Shown here: positions 51,122-62,706 of the stretch, piece after piece | Position numbering within the stretch: position 1 is the stretch's first letter | How the letters are laid out: the number at the start of each line of letters is the position of its first letter | The notes under the pieces: generated by a model | The model's database searches: none | Seen by the model: the letters and a program-made list of their open reading frames with translations, nothing else | Told to the model about the DNA's origin: nothing | Source of the DNA: Ifrita kowaldi | Lineage: Eukaryota > Chordata > Aves > Passeriformes > Cinclosomatidae | Assembly (NCBI GenBank): GCA_013398055.1 | Contig: VZRS01000474.1 | Location: 248,001-312,000 of the forward strand | DNA: 64,000 bases | Direction of reading: 5' to 3' | Program-made: the position numbers and the translations under genes

Positions 51122-51378
51122 GATAGAGTGAGATAGAATAGATTATTTCAGTTGAAATGTAATGACCACCTAGTCCACCTGGCTGACCAAGGACCAACCA
51201 AGTCAAACCTTGTAGTTAAGGGCATTGTCCAAATTCCCCTTAAACCCTGACAGGCTTGGGGCATCAACCACCTCTCAAGGAAGTCTGTGTCAGTATTTGA
51301 CCACTTTCTCAGTTAGTTAAAAAATGCTTCCTACAGTCCAGTCTAAACCTCCAGATGAAGGGCATTAAATTGTTCCGT
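51122..51378 (-). mobile_element. CR1 LINE, 5'-truncated 3' end, minus strand
   Basis: On the plus strand this reads GATAGAGTGAGATAGAATAG, TTTCAGTTG, GACCACCTAGTCCACC, CATCAACCACCTCTCAAGGA, CTTTCTCAGTTAG and CCAGTCTAAACCTCC. This is the ordered reverse complement of the familiar CR1 3' untranslated end, whose terminal ATTCTATG-type repeats lie at the left edge. CR1 is the dominant LINE of birds and other sauropsids. The copy is about 260 bp and lacks reverse transcriptase, as is usual after 5' truncation. Divergence from the remembered consensus is substantial, so it is old and inactive. Confidence 0.88.
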
Positions 51379-54300
51379 GAAAACTGAAGGAGTTGTACGT
51401 AGTGTATAGGTCCAAGGTGAAAGAGTGTACACAGTGATAATGCTGGGCTTTTTGCAGGCTAGAAAATTGCAATCCTAGCTATACAGCTTATCTGCTCTCC
51501 TCTGTGATAACAGGAGGTCCTGTTCACCAGTATTTCCTTTAGGCTTTCCTCATGATTCTTTTCAGTCTCTTTTTTACCCACCCTCTATAAAGAGATCGAA
51601 AAACAACAACTGTAAACTTTGAAATTGGAATTAATAAGTTAATCTGTTAAAGGTATGTGTTCCTATGTTACATGCATACAAGTATAAGAGTGTTATGTAA
51701 GCAATGGGGAATTGATTTTCACATGAAGTCTTTATAGATATTATAGATGTGATTCATAGTTCAGGTTTCAGCTAGAAATTGTATTCTTCCTGTGCTCTCT
51801 TTTTCAGGAAAAAAGGAAGCTATTGCTGTGAACTTGGTATATAATCATTTTAAGGCATAAAAGGATGTGTATGGATTTTGAAAACTTAGTTACTGGTTTT
51901 CAAAATGGAAGAACTCCAGAGCTTCATCCTCTTTCACACTTTTTTCAACTGCTTGTACAAATTTCGCATAGAAAACTGGCCTGCCACACATGTTGCATAA
52001 TTTACATTAGAAAACCGCTTCACAATACTTCACTTTGCTCACTGTTATGACTGGATTTTTATCATCAAATCCACCTTTTAAAAGCTTTACATGGTAAGCA
52101 TGTAAGTAGCTCAGTGAAAACAGGTCTCTTTTATGGGCTAGTAACTGAGTGTACTCAAAATAAATGGTGGTTCTGTATCTCTTTAAAGTTTTACATTACT
52201 TGAAGAAAAGTGTACTACAGCTAAAGTAGCTGCACTTTTGGAGATACATATGTTTTTTATATGTCTAAAGAACACGGCACAGCAAATGGTCTAATCTGGC
52301 TATTACAGCCTGTCTTTGGACCTGGGTGTGTGAAATGCCAATGACCACAATGATAGTCTTTGGCAGTTTGTCTGTGAAAAATGTCCACTCCTAAACAGAC
52401 ACCAGCAATGTAGAGAATCCCCATTGCATATTTAGGTATATAATTTTCAAAGTAAAGAAATCAAAAGGGGAAATGCTTCCATCCAGCCTGTCTACAGCAT
52501 GAACCGAGACAGGAAAAAAAAGTGATTATATATTCATCAACTTTATGGAGATGTTTGTATAGAAGGACTCGTTTGGTTCTTTATTTCTTGGTGTTAGAAA
52601 TGAATGTTTGGCACAAGTAGGATGCACTATTAGTAAGGTCAGACTGCTTGTATTTTTTGACTGAATTAAGGATGAGAAATGCAGGTGAATCCTTGGAAGT
52701 TAACACTGCATTCACTGCTGAGACTTGTAGAATGTGCAAATTATATGTTACACTAGATAGTGATTTCCTTTTAATGCTGAAGATTTTTCGCTGGTAGTTC
52801 TTGTATTTGTGTCATTTGTGTGAGTGTTGTAACAACTGGTGTGGCAACAATTTTGATGGTGTGTGATTGCTGTAAAACTCTGTGTCCCAGAAATAAGGAA
52901 TTTGCCTGATACTGGTAAGAGTCACTGGTCATCTGATGCAGAAACAAGGTTTGCATAAGTTCCAGCAGTTTACATCAGTAGTTTCACCAGTAAATCATGT
53001 GCAGTTTCATTGCTCTTGTTCTGTACTTGTCTTTTGGTATGCTGGTATTCATCCCTGCCAAAAGCTTGTCAGTCCAGTACTTTCTGAATGACTACCTTGT
53101 CTTCTTCTTTTGAATAACAGCAGGGGCAGGTGGCTGTGTAGTTTCCAATCAAGAAAGAATGCTAATGAATTATAAAGGACTTCTGACTTGCATTTAATAG
53201 CACCATGACATGTTATAACAGACTGCCAAACACAGCATTTCTTATAAATCACACTTCAAAGGGCAAAAATATCCACCTGTCATATCTGAGGCCTCTGCAA
53301 AAGATTTGCATTTGAAGATGACATGATTTGCTTCAGCTTGTAAAGTACCCTTTTATGATAAGTGATCTTTTTAAATGGACAAAATAAGATAATTTAGTAT
53401 TTTCTCCCTTCTGCCCAATCATGACAGCAGTGTGCACTTTGTTTCATTTTTGGAAATACTCTATTGTTCTTTTGCAAGAAGAAAATCCATTTCAGGGATG
53501 GTGTTTGAATAATAATTGGCAGCACGCCTGGAGCATTGACATTGTCTCATCAGGACTTTGTACACTTGCGTGTCCATGCAATGCCTAATCTTCCTTAGCA
53601 AGAAATTGATTTTATATAAGTTTCTTAAATACTGACAGTTTTTACATACTTACTTTTGTGGTCATACAGATGACCTGGAGCCATGACATACCATTATCTG
53701 AAACACTATAAAGACCGATGATTTATATCCTAACAAATGGTGGCACAATTTATGGATGTAACATAAGGAAACACATACTAGTTCTTCACTAGACAGTGAT
53801 GTGTAAATCAAATGGGGAAGGTGATTTTCTGAGCTAAAATAGGGAGTGTTTGTTTCAGAATTTATCCTCAGGCCTTTGGGCAAGGAATTATTAATCATTT
53901 TCAGTTTTCAGAGGATAGTAAATAAAATAAATTTGCTTCTGCAGTTTGACCCGATTAGCAGGTATCAGTACAGAACTTTTTTCTTTTTGAAGAGGTCAAG
54001 TCATCAGAGAGTTATTTCTGTCTTACAAGTGAAATGAGCAGGAAGGAAGTCTCAGCACTCTGAGGAAATGTTCAGCCATCTTAGAGCTTTCTACATTTTC
54101 TGTTACATACTTGTATGAGAGATCTGTACAGCTCTGTGAGATACTGTTTGAATTCATGGAAACAAGAAAGGCTAAATCCCCAGCTGGTATAAATCAGCCT
54201 TGTTTTACTGAAACAGTAGAGCTGTGCACTTGCTTTATACCAGCAGACAAGCTGAGTGTAAGTAGACATTAGAAAAAGGAAGCTTAGGTGCATACAGGTA

Positions 54301-54641
54301 TTATTTGCTATGTATATTAGTGCTAATTACTAGTAATATAATTCCAGTGGCTCTAGGAGGTACATTAATATATGTTAAAAAGAAATTAATTAATTAAAAA
54401 AAAAGTAAAAAGAAATTTTTAAATAGAGAATTAAAATAAAAAATTAATGCCATAATTCTGCACAGCTGTCACTGGAAGCACAAACCTGGTCTTCTATGTT
54501 GTTTTATATATTACTTATTCCATAATTTAATTCAAACTTTGGTGTATGTTTATTTTGGGATTAATATATTTAAAGCTAAAATTGTACCACTTTTTTTGAT
54601 TGAATCACACTCCTGCTATATGTGATCAAAAATCCTCCCTG
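51379..54641. other. Non-coding stretch, no feature recognised
   Basis: AT-rich single-copy DNA; frames are at most about 80 codons with no domains. An A/T-rich low-complexity patch lies at about 54370-54450. Confidence 0.5.
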
Positions 54642-54675
54642 GTCATATTGCCTAGTTTCTGTCATATTGCCTAGT
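54642..54675. repeat. 19-bp tandem duplication, two copies
   Basis: GTCATATTGCCTAGT occurs at 54642 and again at 54661, a period of 19 bp with no mismatch in the 15-bp core. It is a small recent local duplication. Confidence 0.8.
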
Positions 54676-54716
54676 ATTATTTAAGCATAAATGCATAACT
54701 TCTCCTGCTTTAACAC

Positions 54717-54811
54717 AAAAACAACAACAACAACAGCAACAACCACCAAACCAAACCAAACCAAACCAAACCAAACCAAACCAAACCAAACCAAAAAAAA
54801 CCAAAAAAAAC
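54717..54811. repeat. (CAA)n followed by ten perfect CCAAA units
   Basis: A CAA-type array is followed at 54746-54795 by ten exact copies of the pentamer CCAAA, then A-rich decay to about 54811. Perfect copies suggest recent expansion and likely length polymorphism. Frames across it on both strands (54691-54942 plus, 54652-54867 minus) are repeat artefacts. Confidence 0.95.
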
Positions 54812-57800
54812 TTAGAGAAGGAACTAAAACCAAAAGGAAGGAGAAAAGGAACTGCTGTCACTTTCACTTGTTTTTCAACGAGCTCTTCAGGATTAGTCTC
54901 AATTCAGTCTTCATTCTTCCTAGCTCACGTGGGGAATCTTGAGGGTTTATTCAGGGAATGTTTTTGTGTGCAGGCAAAAGAAGGTCATGCCTGCCTCTTT
55001 TCCAAGGTCTCATTACTCTGACCACTCCCGAGAAACATCTCTTCATAACAAAGGATGTTATCCAGCACAAAAAGATATCATTGACTGTGAAGGCCAGTTA
55101 CACCTAGCAAACAGTGTTTCCTGCTGCCCTCATCATTGCCCTACCTTTTGGACTGGTGCATGTGTTGTCTGAGTGGGGATTTGGGGTGGAGAAAAGGGAG
55201 GTGGCTGACACAGATACAATAAGAAAGAGCAGGACACAAAAATAAAAAAAAAAAGTATGAGTGCACACATCGTGAGTTAATAGTAATAAATCTATGCAAT
55301 GAACTCCATGTGTTCAAAGATGATGAAAAAATACTTTAAATATTTTTCAGCTTCCCTATAGAGTTATGCTTTTCTTATGTCAAACCTTGATCTATAGTTC
55401 TATGGAGGAAAGAAGCATTTGCAATGTTAAAACAACCCCTTTCACTTTAGATTTAAAACAGGATGACAGAAATATAAACATTGTATTAACCCATATTGAT
55501 TTCTCTTTTCTTTTGGAGGGAGAGTAACAAAAGTAATAAGAAATCTTGAATTTGCTTTCAAAGCCAGTCCCTTCATGCTTATTCTGAAAGTTTAGTCTTT
55601 CATGTGAAAAAGTGCCTGCTGACATTATTGAGTACATAAGTCAATGACAAATTTTCCACTGAATTATACGGAGCCACAATTTCATCTCAAGATACCAAAC
55701 CAGATTTTTACGTATGTGCTCATTTGCTTTTTGTTTAAATATAAATTGAAAGCTTAAGAATGGCATGGTAAACTATATATTTTCTAGATTGTGCTGAGGA
55801 GCAGATTAGTGATTACAATTTGGCATTAGAATTAGACAGGAAGAAAGCAAGCTGTTTAGCCCCTTCCTGGAATATTTTGGATCTCCCTGTGAAATTTATT
55901 TCCTCTATGAGAGTTCAGTTGCTCTGCTCCGGATTTTGACCTAGGTCTATTCTGCATAATTTCTCAGTAAATTTACGCATAACGATTGTTTTTGTAAAAA
56001 ATGCCATGTAAGATACAGATGGGACTGAATGCAGTGTGATGGCTGTTGTTTGCAGCATTCTTAGCAGAGAGCTGCGTTGGTGGAAAGTCAAAGCACTGCA
56101 ATTTGTTCACACCCAGTCTGGCAAAAAATGAGCATAATTTGTCATTTGGGAACTAGTATGCAAGCAAAAGAATGCTTTTATGTGACAGATCTGCACAGGT
56201 GTTTGGATCCAACCAACAGCTACAAGATAGGCTAGGCAGGTACTTCTTTTGGGGAAAGAGAAACATAAACATTTCACCTGATCACATCTGTATTCTGTCG
56301 GGGAGTCCTCCTGCCTTGAGAGAGTCCTACCTGCCCCTTTCTGGTGTCTTGAAGTGGCTGAGTCAGCAGCCTTCACCCACCCTGCACATGAGTAACATAA
56401 AGCTGCCTCAGCATTTAGCTGAGATGTGCATTGCGCCTGTAAACTTGCTCAAGTGGACTCCAGCAGCATAGCTGTCACAGCATACACCCCGATACAGGCT
56501 GTACCAGCTCACCTGCACAGAGCCAGCTGGCCAATATCACACTTCAGCTGCTTTGGCTGATATTTGGATTGAATTGATTAGTTGTTAAAATACATTTGAT
56601 TTGCTTAGAAGCACCTGTGTGAGTTGCAATCTGATTGGCTTTGTAGATGTACCACGAAAGAACCTCAAGTAGCCTGTGTTAGGCAGCTGTTTGAAAGAAT
56701 CTGCCTCCTTACTGGCTTAGAGCATTCTTGGGAGACATTTCAGTCTTGGTCCAGAAGCACCATGATAGTCACGGGTACAGATGAATACTAAAGATTCACT
56801 AAAGCGTATTCTTAGTGTTGCCACAATGATGCATTCTGTTATTGAAATTCAGATCCCGGTCCAGTTTTCTATCTTAGCCACAAACATTACAACTCACTGT
56901 TAAATGGTAATAATACAGTAATTATAATTGCTAAGCTGGCTATGTGTGTTAGAGGATGATAAGTGGTATGATAAAATAATGAGAAAATTCTACAAATTCA
57001 GGATTATGGAGATTGCATTATGGCTGTAAATGCAGAGATAGCTATTGTGAAAGATAAGGATGAATCTCTGAGGGTATATTGTATCTAATCAAAACATTTC
57101 CCACATGGAAAAGTAACAAAAGCAATAAAGTGATAAAAGCAACATTAAGCTATATAAAGATGTGATATGCAGACAAAGAACCTCTTTGCATGGAAGGTTT
57201 CCAGTTCTGAAAGACAGTCATGACTGTTTGGTCCCCTCAGAGTTCATTAACAAACACTTGGGAGCACTGATTAGGGCCTGTATCTTTGTTTTCCCACTGG
57301 CATAACAGAAATAATTAATGGCAAAAATGTGAAAAGGTGGACTAAGAACTTGATGTTAGTTTATGGGACATATTCTTAGCTTTAAGCTAGTTAAACTGAA
57401 ACTCTGAAAAAACCCTTCTGATCCTCAACAGTTGAACATTTTCTCTTTTATGTTATTTGGAGACTATTTAACAATATAGATATCAGAAGGGAATAGAAGA
57501 ATCGTGGTTTAATTTGTTTACTGCCTTTGCAGAAAAACTGGCTTTTAAGACCTTCAGAATTTAGATTTTTACAGAGCTCTAAGAAGCCAAAAGAATTATT
57601 TCTTTATATATTTTTTTTCTGTCATTCTGTTTATGCTTCAGAGTTTGGACAAAATCAGGAAAATCTCTGATTTAAATTTTTAAAATAAACCAAACAACTC
57701 CTTAAGGTTCTGCAGTTTTAAAACATTCTGTTTTGCCTGTTCCTTCCATTATCAGTAGGTTTTTTCCCATGGTTCATAAATTTCCAGTAAACCTCAGAGA

Positions 57801-60052
57801 AATATTCCATGACCACAGATAGTGCTTGTTAAACTAAACCCAGCCCATAATGATTATTAATTATTTTAAGTGCTTCCTCCTTAGGTTTCTTTTCCACTAT
57901 TGGCAGGCTGGGTTTGAGAAAAGCCAGCTAGCTGAATACCAAGGAACATTTGCAGCTTAAAACCAGGGAAATCATTAGAGTTATTTCAGATATAAACTGC
58001 AATGTCAGTCTGTTTTGCTTCATGGATTTGTCTGTGGCTTCCCACATGACATCCGATTTAAGGACCTGATGCAAAGTCACCTAATTCAGCAGGTTCACCA
58101 TGGACTTTGGGAGACTTTGGGCTATGCCATCAAATTCTACACTTGTTCTTACATCTGTGGATATTACAGTGGGTAGAGGCCATCTTCACAGAACCTGTTG
58201 CTCGTGGAAATCACATGAAGTTTTGCTAAAGCCTTCTTTCCATACCCACATGTATACCTGAGGTTTTAATCTGTGTCTCTTTCACAACGTCTCACTCAAG
58301 TCCCAGAGCTGAGGGCACTGTCCTTGCTCACACACTGCACCTAAGTGTCAACACCTCAGCACCTCACTTGATGAAGAGCTTGTATAGCCAAAACTTGTCT
58401 TTTTCTTCCCCCCTGCACTGTAATCACTTGTTCTGATGAAAGGCATTAGCTTTACTTACAAACATTGCCTTGCCTAAATACTTAACCCATCAGGAATACG
58501 GCCACTGCTCTGCCTCTGAACTTGCCCTCTTCCTTAGTCACCATGTCTTAGTTTTGACTTGAATGACTTTGGCCGTCCTTGGATTGTAGCTCCGGAGTGA
58601 GCTGCTGAGAAACCGCCCTTCCCTAGGAGCAGCTTCTGCTCTGAGCTCCGCTCCACCGCTTTCTCTTTTGTTCCTTTTGCTGTCCTTCTTTTTAACTTCC
58701 TTCCCAGATCTTTTTCAATAGGAAAGCTGCCTGGGGACTTGCACTAAATAGAGATGTGAAGGATCAGTATTTCCCTCCCCTGCTAGCTGCAACTGGGCCC
58801 TGGGATATGATATGCAAATCTAGCAAGGGGTATGCTCTCCCTCCTTCCTTCCTTCTTGTTTGGGGACAGGATTTTCCTTTCTCCCTGTCTGGCTGCTTTT
58901 AACTTGCATTTCACTTGTATCCTCTAATTAGCACATTCCTTCTAGCTTAGCTGGCTTTTTCCTGTTTACAACATCTCCACAATTGCTACCCAGCTCTACA
59001 AATCATACACTTCATGAGAAGTACTCATTGTAAATATGCGTGTTTCTAGGCTCATCAATTCTAGTTCATTGGGATCTTGGAGTATGAATTCTGTATTACA
59101 TATTAATAATGCAAAGGGTAATGTAGTACTGAAAGTGACTTCCTAAATGGCCTTCCTTTTTTCTGTGTTTCATGGTACTGCCGTACCTGAGTAGGTATTT
59201 CCAAGAAAGAGAGTAAAGTCCAAGTATATCAGATGAAAAGAGATACAAATGTACATAGAAAATAAAATTAATTATTTTGTGAAGAAGACTAAGTGGCAGA
59301 GTGTGAGAACGCAGCTTCTTAAGAGCATAATTTAGCTCAAATCACTTCTCATGAGGAAGCGAAGAGGGGTTGTGATGTAACCCATTAAAAGTCTGTAGAT
59401 AAGAGCATAACAGAGAGATGGAAGTAAGGAACAAGAATTAGGGTAACGCTTTTTTTCCCCTTGAGAGCAGTGTGTCCTCCTAGCGAGGTCAGATGTGCAG
59501 TGTGACAGTTCTTTGCGATAAAGGAACCTCTGCAATATTAGTTAATGTGAGGCTCAAAACATTCTCATTTAACAAGTTACAATGTCAAGCAAGGTGAAAT
59601 ACCTTGTGTAGTGAATTTTAAAATACTTTTCGATGGAAGATTATGTACAAACGGTAGATGGTTTTATACTTCTTAAATGATATATCAAGATTTTGGAGAG
59701 GTCCTGATAAAGTCTCTGTACCCTTATGGATAAGATAGCAAATCAGAAAACTAAATTATGCCTCAGAAAGGCAGAATTCTTTTAAAAGTAAATTTGATCT
59801 GTGATTATGTAAGTTGATAAATACTTTGCTTACATAAAGTTTCCAGAAATACATTGAGAATGTGACATGCCTTTCTATTCTGTAATACTGTTGCACAGAT
59901 CATAGTAAAATGATTACAAGCTCGATGTATGTCCTAAGGAAGACACAGAATTTAGCTCATGGTACTTCTACAACTCAGTGTGAGTTGTATCTATCAATGT
60001 CAGTGGGAGAATACAAAACTGTCGCTACAGTGTTGAGCTGTGGCTTCCATAC
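54812..60052. other. Non-coding stretch; GC-richer near 58550-58960
   Basis: No gene or mobile element recognised. Frames are at most about 100 codons (56172-56471) and lack domains. The block at about 58550-58960 has a few CpGs and pyrimidine-rich runs but no promoter signature that I can support. Confidence 0.45.
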
Positions 60053-60057
60053 AGTGC
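60053..60057. repeat. Left 5-bp target-site duplication (AGTGC)
   Basis: AGTGC directly before the LTR at 60058 is repeated directly after its end at 60427-60431. A 5-bp duplication agrees with retroviral-type integration. Confidence 0.8.
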
Positions 60058-60426
60058 TGTCATGGCTTAGGAATGGTATTCTCCAACTTAGTGCTCCCCC
60101 TAAAACCACCCCACTGCTCTCTCCCCCTCCAATGGAAAGCACAAAAGGCAAAGATCATGGGTTGAGATAATAACAATTTACTGGAAACATCAATGAGATT
60201 AAAAAAATGAACAGTAACAGCGATGATATTAAGAACAAGAGGTGTAAGACAAAGAAACCATTTACATGTAAAATGAAACAGTATCGGACCGTTTTGCCCA
60301 CCATGCTTTCTCCCACTGGAAGGAATGCCCTTCTTCTTAGAAGCCAGAGAGAGTCCTTTCCCCCAGCCCTGGCAATGATGTGAGGTGGTATTGAATTACA
60401 TTGAGGTCCTGGCCAAAACTGGGACA
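60058..60426 (-). mobile_element. Complete solo LTR of an avian ERV, minus strand
   Basis: The element has TG...CA termini: on the minus strand it begins TGTCCCAGTTTTGGCCAGGA and ends TAAGCCATGACA. It is flanked by the perfect duplication AGTGC. Its 369 bp contain no coding region, so the internal part was removed by LTR-LTR recombination. An AGTAAA polyadenylation-like hexamer lies at 60177-60182 (minus). It shares CATGGGTTGAGAT (60156-60168) with the LTR at 18605, placing them in related families. The frames at 59910-60170 and 60155-60427 are LTR sequence. A 5-bp duplication would fit an ERVL-like group, but the class is not proven here. Confidence 0.88.
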
Positions 60427-60431
60427 AGTGC
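60427..60431. repeat. Right 5-bp target-site duplication (AGTGC)
   Basis: Exact repeat of 60053-60057, immediately right of the LTR terminal CA. Confidence 0.8.
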
Positions 60432-62270
60432 TGTGAGAGATCCTGGGTTTAGGAACTGTGTTGTAGCCATGAATGTCAAAAGAAAGAATTGAGGTTTATA
60501 GACTGAGGTAGGCTTTTGTTATACCATCTGATATAATTGGAAAAAAGATCAAAAGTTTACCTGTTATCTCCTCTGACATCAATCACTCTTATGAAAGATA
60601 CTTTTATCATACAAACCTCTTCTGTTATATTTATCTTTCTAAGTGTAAAGGACATATCTTCTTATGTCAAATGTGCACTTCTTAATATTGATTACTTGAG
60701 ACATTTTATATGACAAAGGTAAAGAAAATAAAGACAGGAGCTTTGATGAATATAAAGCAGAGTTTAACCTGGGCAAACTTTCCAGGCAGTGCTTATTAGG
60801 AAGTACAGATTTCTGATGGGCAGAGATTGCAGTGGAGTGGCTAGAATTGTACTAGACAGTGACATGAAGCACACTGAAATGTTTTAACTGAAGTATACAG
60901 ATTTAATTTTGAGGCAATAATCACAGATGGAAAAGAGGTTAAAGTGGGGGTTTTTTTCTTATTCTGAAAATCATAATACTTAGGGTGATAATCCAGTCTT
61001 TCTTTTTGTGAAACAGACTGCAACATTTCAATTTCTTTCATTAAGGCAAATGATTTAAGGCTGAATTAAAATATTGTCTTTTGGAAAGGTTCATGCTCTG
61101 AGTTTAAGAGTGCAAATACAGGAGAGCTTATCTATGTTCCTCAACACTTTTTCAGAACTGCCTCTGCTAACTTGATTATCCACTCAGTAGATCCTTGTGT
61201 CTTTTCCCCAAAGGCTGAGATTTTTGGAAAAATAGATTGTGACCAATTGCTTTAAACTTTCTGTTCTTCATGTGCTTAGAATTTCTTAGCACAATGATTT
61301 TTAATTGTTTCAACCTGCACTTGCAATTCCATCTCTAAACTCTGATATACAACTCCAAATGTTAGTCTTGCTGTGCTGCACGTGCCTTGAGCAGCCCAGA
61401 TCTTCGTGCAGTGCCAACTAAATGTGAGACAGAAAAATCGGAAGATGTTGGATTTCAGGCGTGCTGTGTGTACTGTGGCTTGACGCAGATCACCGGCTGG
61501 ACTTCTGTTAATTTTGGTACTTTCTCATGCATGAAATGTTAACTGAAAAATGTTATTATATGAGGTTTTGGCCTTTTATGGACAGAATGAAGGACTTGAA
61601 ATCTGAAGCCCTCACAGCTCAGCAGAATGTCATATTTGCTTGCTGAATCAATGAGAGTCAGATTCACCTCCTATTTCCTAACAAAATTGAGACCTTAAAT
61701 TTAACCATAATAAGCAAATTAAAAGTTCTAATAGATAAGAATAGATAACTAGATCATCATTGAAAGCTTTGAGAAAGAAATGTGTCAATGAGGCAATTGA
61801 AATAAGGAATGATCATGTGATTCCTGATGATTGAGAACAATGACAGAAAAATATAACAAAACCAGAAAAATCTGAAAAGAAGCTTTGCTCTGAATTTTGA
61901 AAGTTGAGGAAGTGTTTTCAGTCTGCCAGGAGGAAAGATAGGAAGCGGTGGTGCAAAAATGAAAAAGCATCGTTTCAATTATATACTGTTCATGTATTTC
62001 ACCTCTCACAGATGTGGAAGATCATCTAGAGCAGTGTAGGTGTGAGCTGCATCTTATATGGGAAGGGAAAATAACAATGATTGTGTCCTTGCTTTACTGA
62101 GCAGTCAGGAATGACATGGGAGAGCAACAGAGATGTCAGGTTTGTAGAATTTAGCTGTGATCCGTTTTAGTTTGAGTAAATGTAACTGGGCAAGAGAAGA
62201 GCAGTGAGCACTAGAGAGCATAGAGGACAGTGATTTTTCTTAGTTTGTCAACACACAGAATAGTTACAGA
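60432..62270. other. Non-coding stretch between two LTRs
   Basis: The LTRs on either side are in opposite orientation and have different ends. No gag, pol or env sequence is seen between them, so this is host DNA rather than a provirus interior. Frames are at most 74 codons. Confidence 0.6.
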
Positions 62271-62706
62271 TGTACTGGGCTGTACGTGGTTTGGCCAAGG
62301 TGGAGTTCGCTTTCTTCATAGCAGCCTCTGTGGCACTGTGTCTTGGAATTGTGACTAAAACAGTGTAAGAAACACACACATGTTTTGGCTGTTGCTAAAC
62401 AGCGCTGGAACAGCCCCAAGGCTATCTGTTTTTCACACTCTGCCCTCTCCTAGTGAGTTGACTGGGAAGGGGACATAGCTGGGACATCTGACCCAAATCA
62501 GCCAAAGGGCTATTCTATGCTGTATAACATCTTTCTCAACAGAAGAAAACCCTGGCATGGGGTAGGGGTGAGGGTTGGTTATTAAACTGTCTTTATCTCA
62601 ACACACAAGTTTTCTTGCTTCTTGTCTTCCCATCCCGCTGAGGCAGTGGTGGGAAGTGAGTACTGGGTGGGTGCTTCATTGCTGGCCGGGGTGAAACCAC
62701 GGCACA
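62271..62706 (+). mobile_element. Solo LTR of an avian ERV, plus strand
   Basis: It starts TGTACTGGGCTGTACGTGG, continues TTTGGCCAAGGTGGAG and TTTCTTCATAGCAGCC, and ends GGTGAAACCACGGCACA, with TG...CA termini. A TATAA lies at 62523-62527 and an ATTAAA polyadenylation hexamer at 62581-62586, followed by TATCTCAACACACAAG. This matches the U3-R-U5 order of the LTR at 18605 (minus), to which it is clearly related. No clean target-site duplication is visible (ACAGA left, GCAGT right), so an end may be slightly eroded or misplaced. No internal retroviral region is attached. Confidence 0.85.

Noticed and set aside
58550..58960. GC-richer, pyrimidine-rich block considered as a promoter
   Set aside because: Too few CpGs, no TATA or initiator arrangement and no downstream gene.
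60058..62706. A provirus bounded by the LTRs at 60058 and 62271
   Set aside because: The LTRs face opposite directions, differ in sequence, and the left one has its own target duplication; no retroviral genes lie between them.
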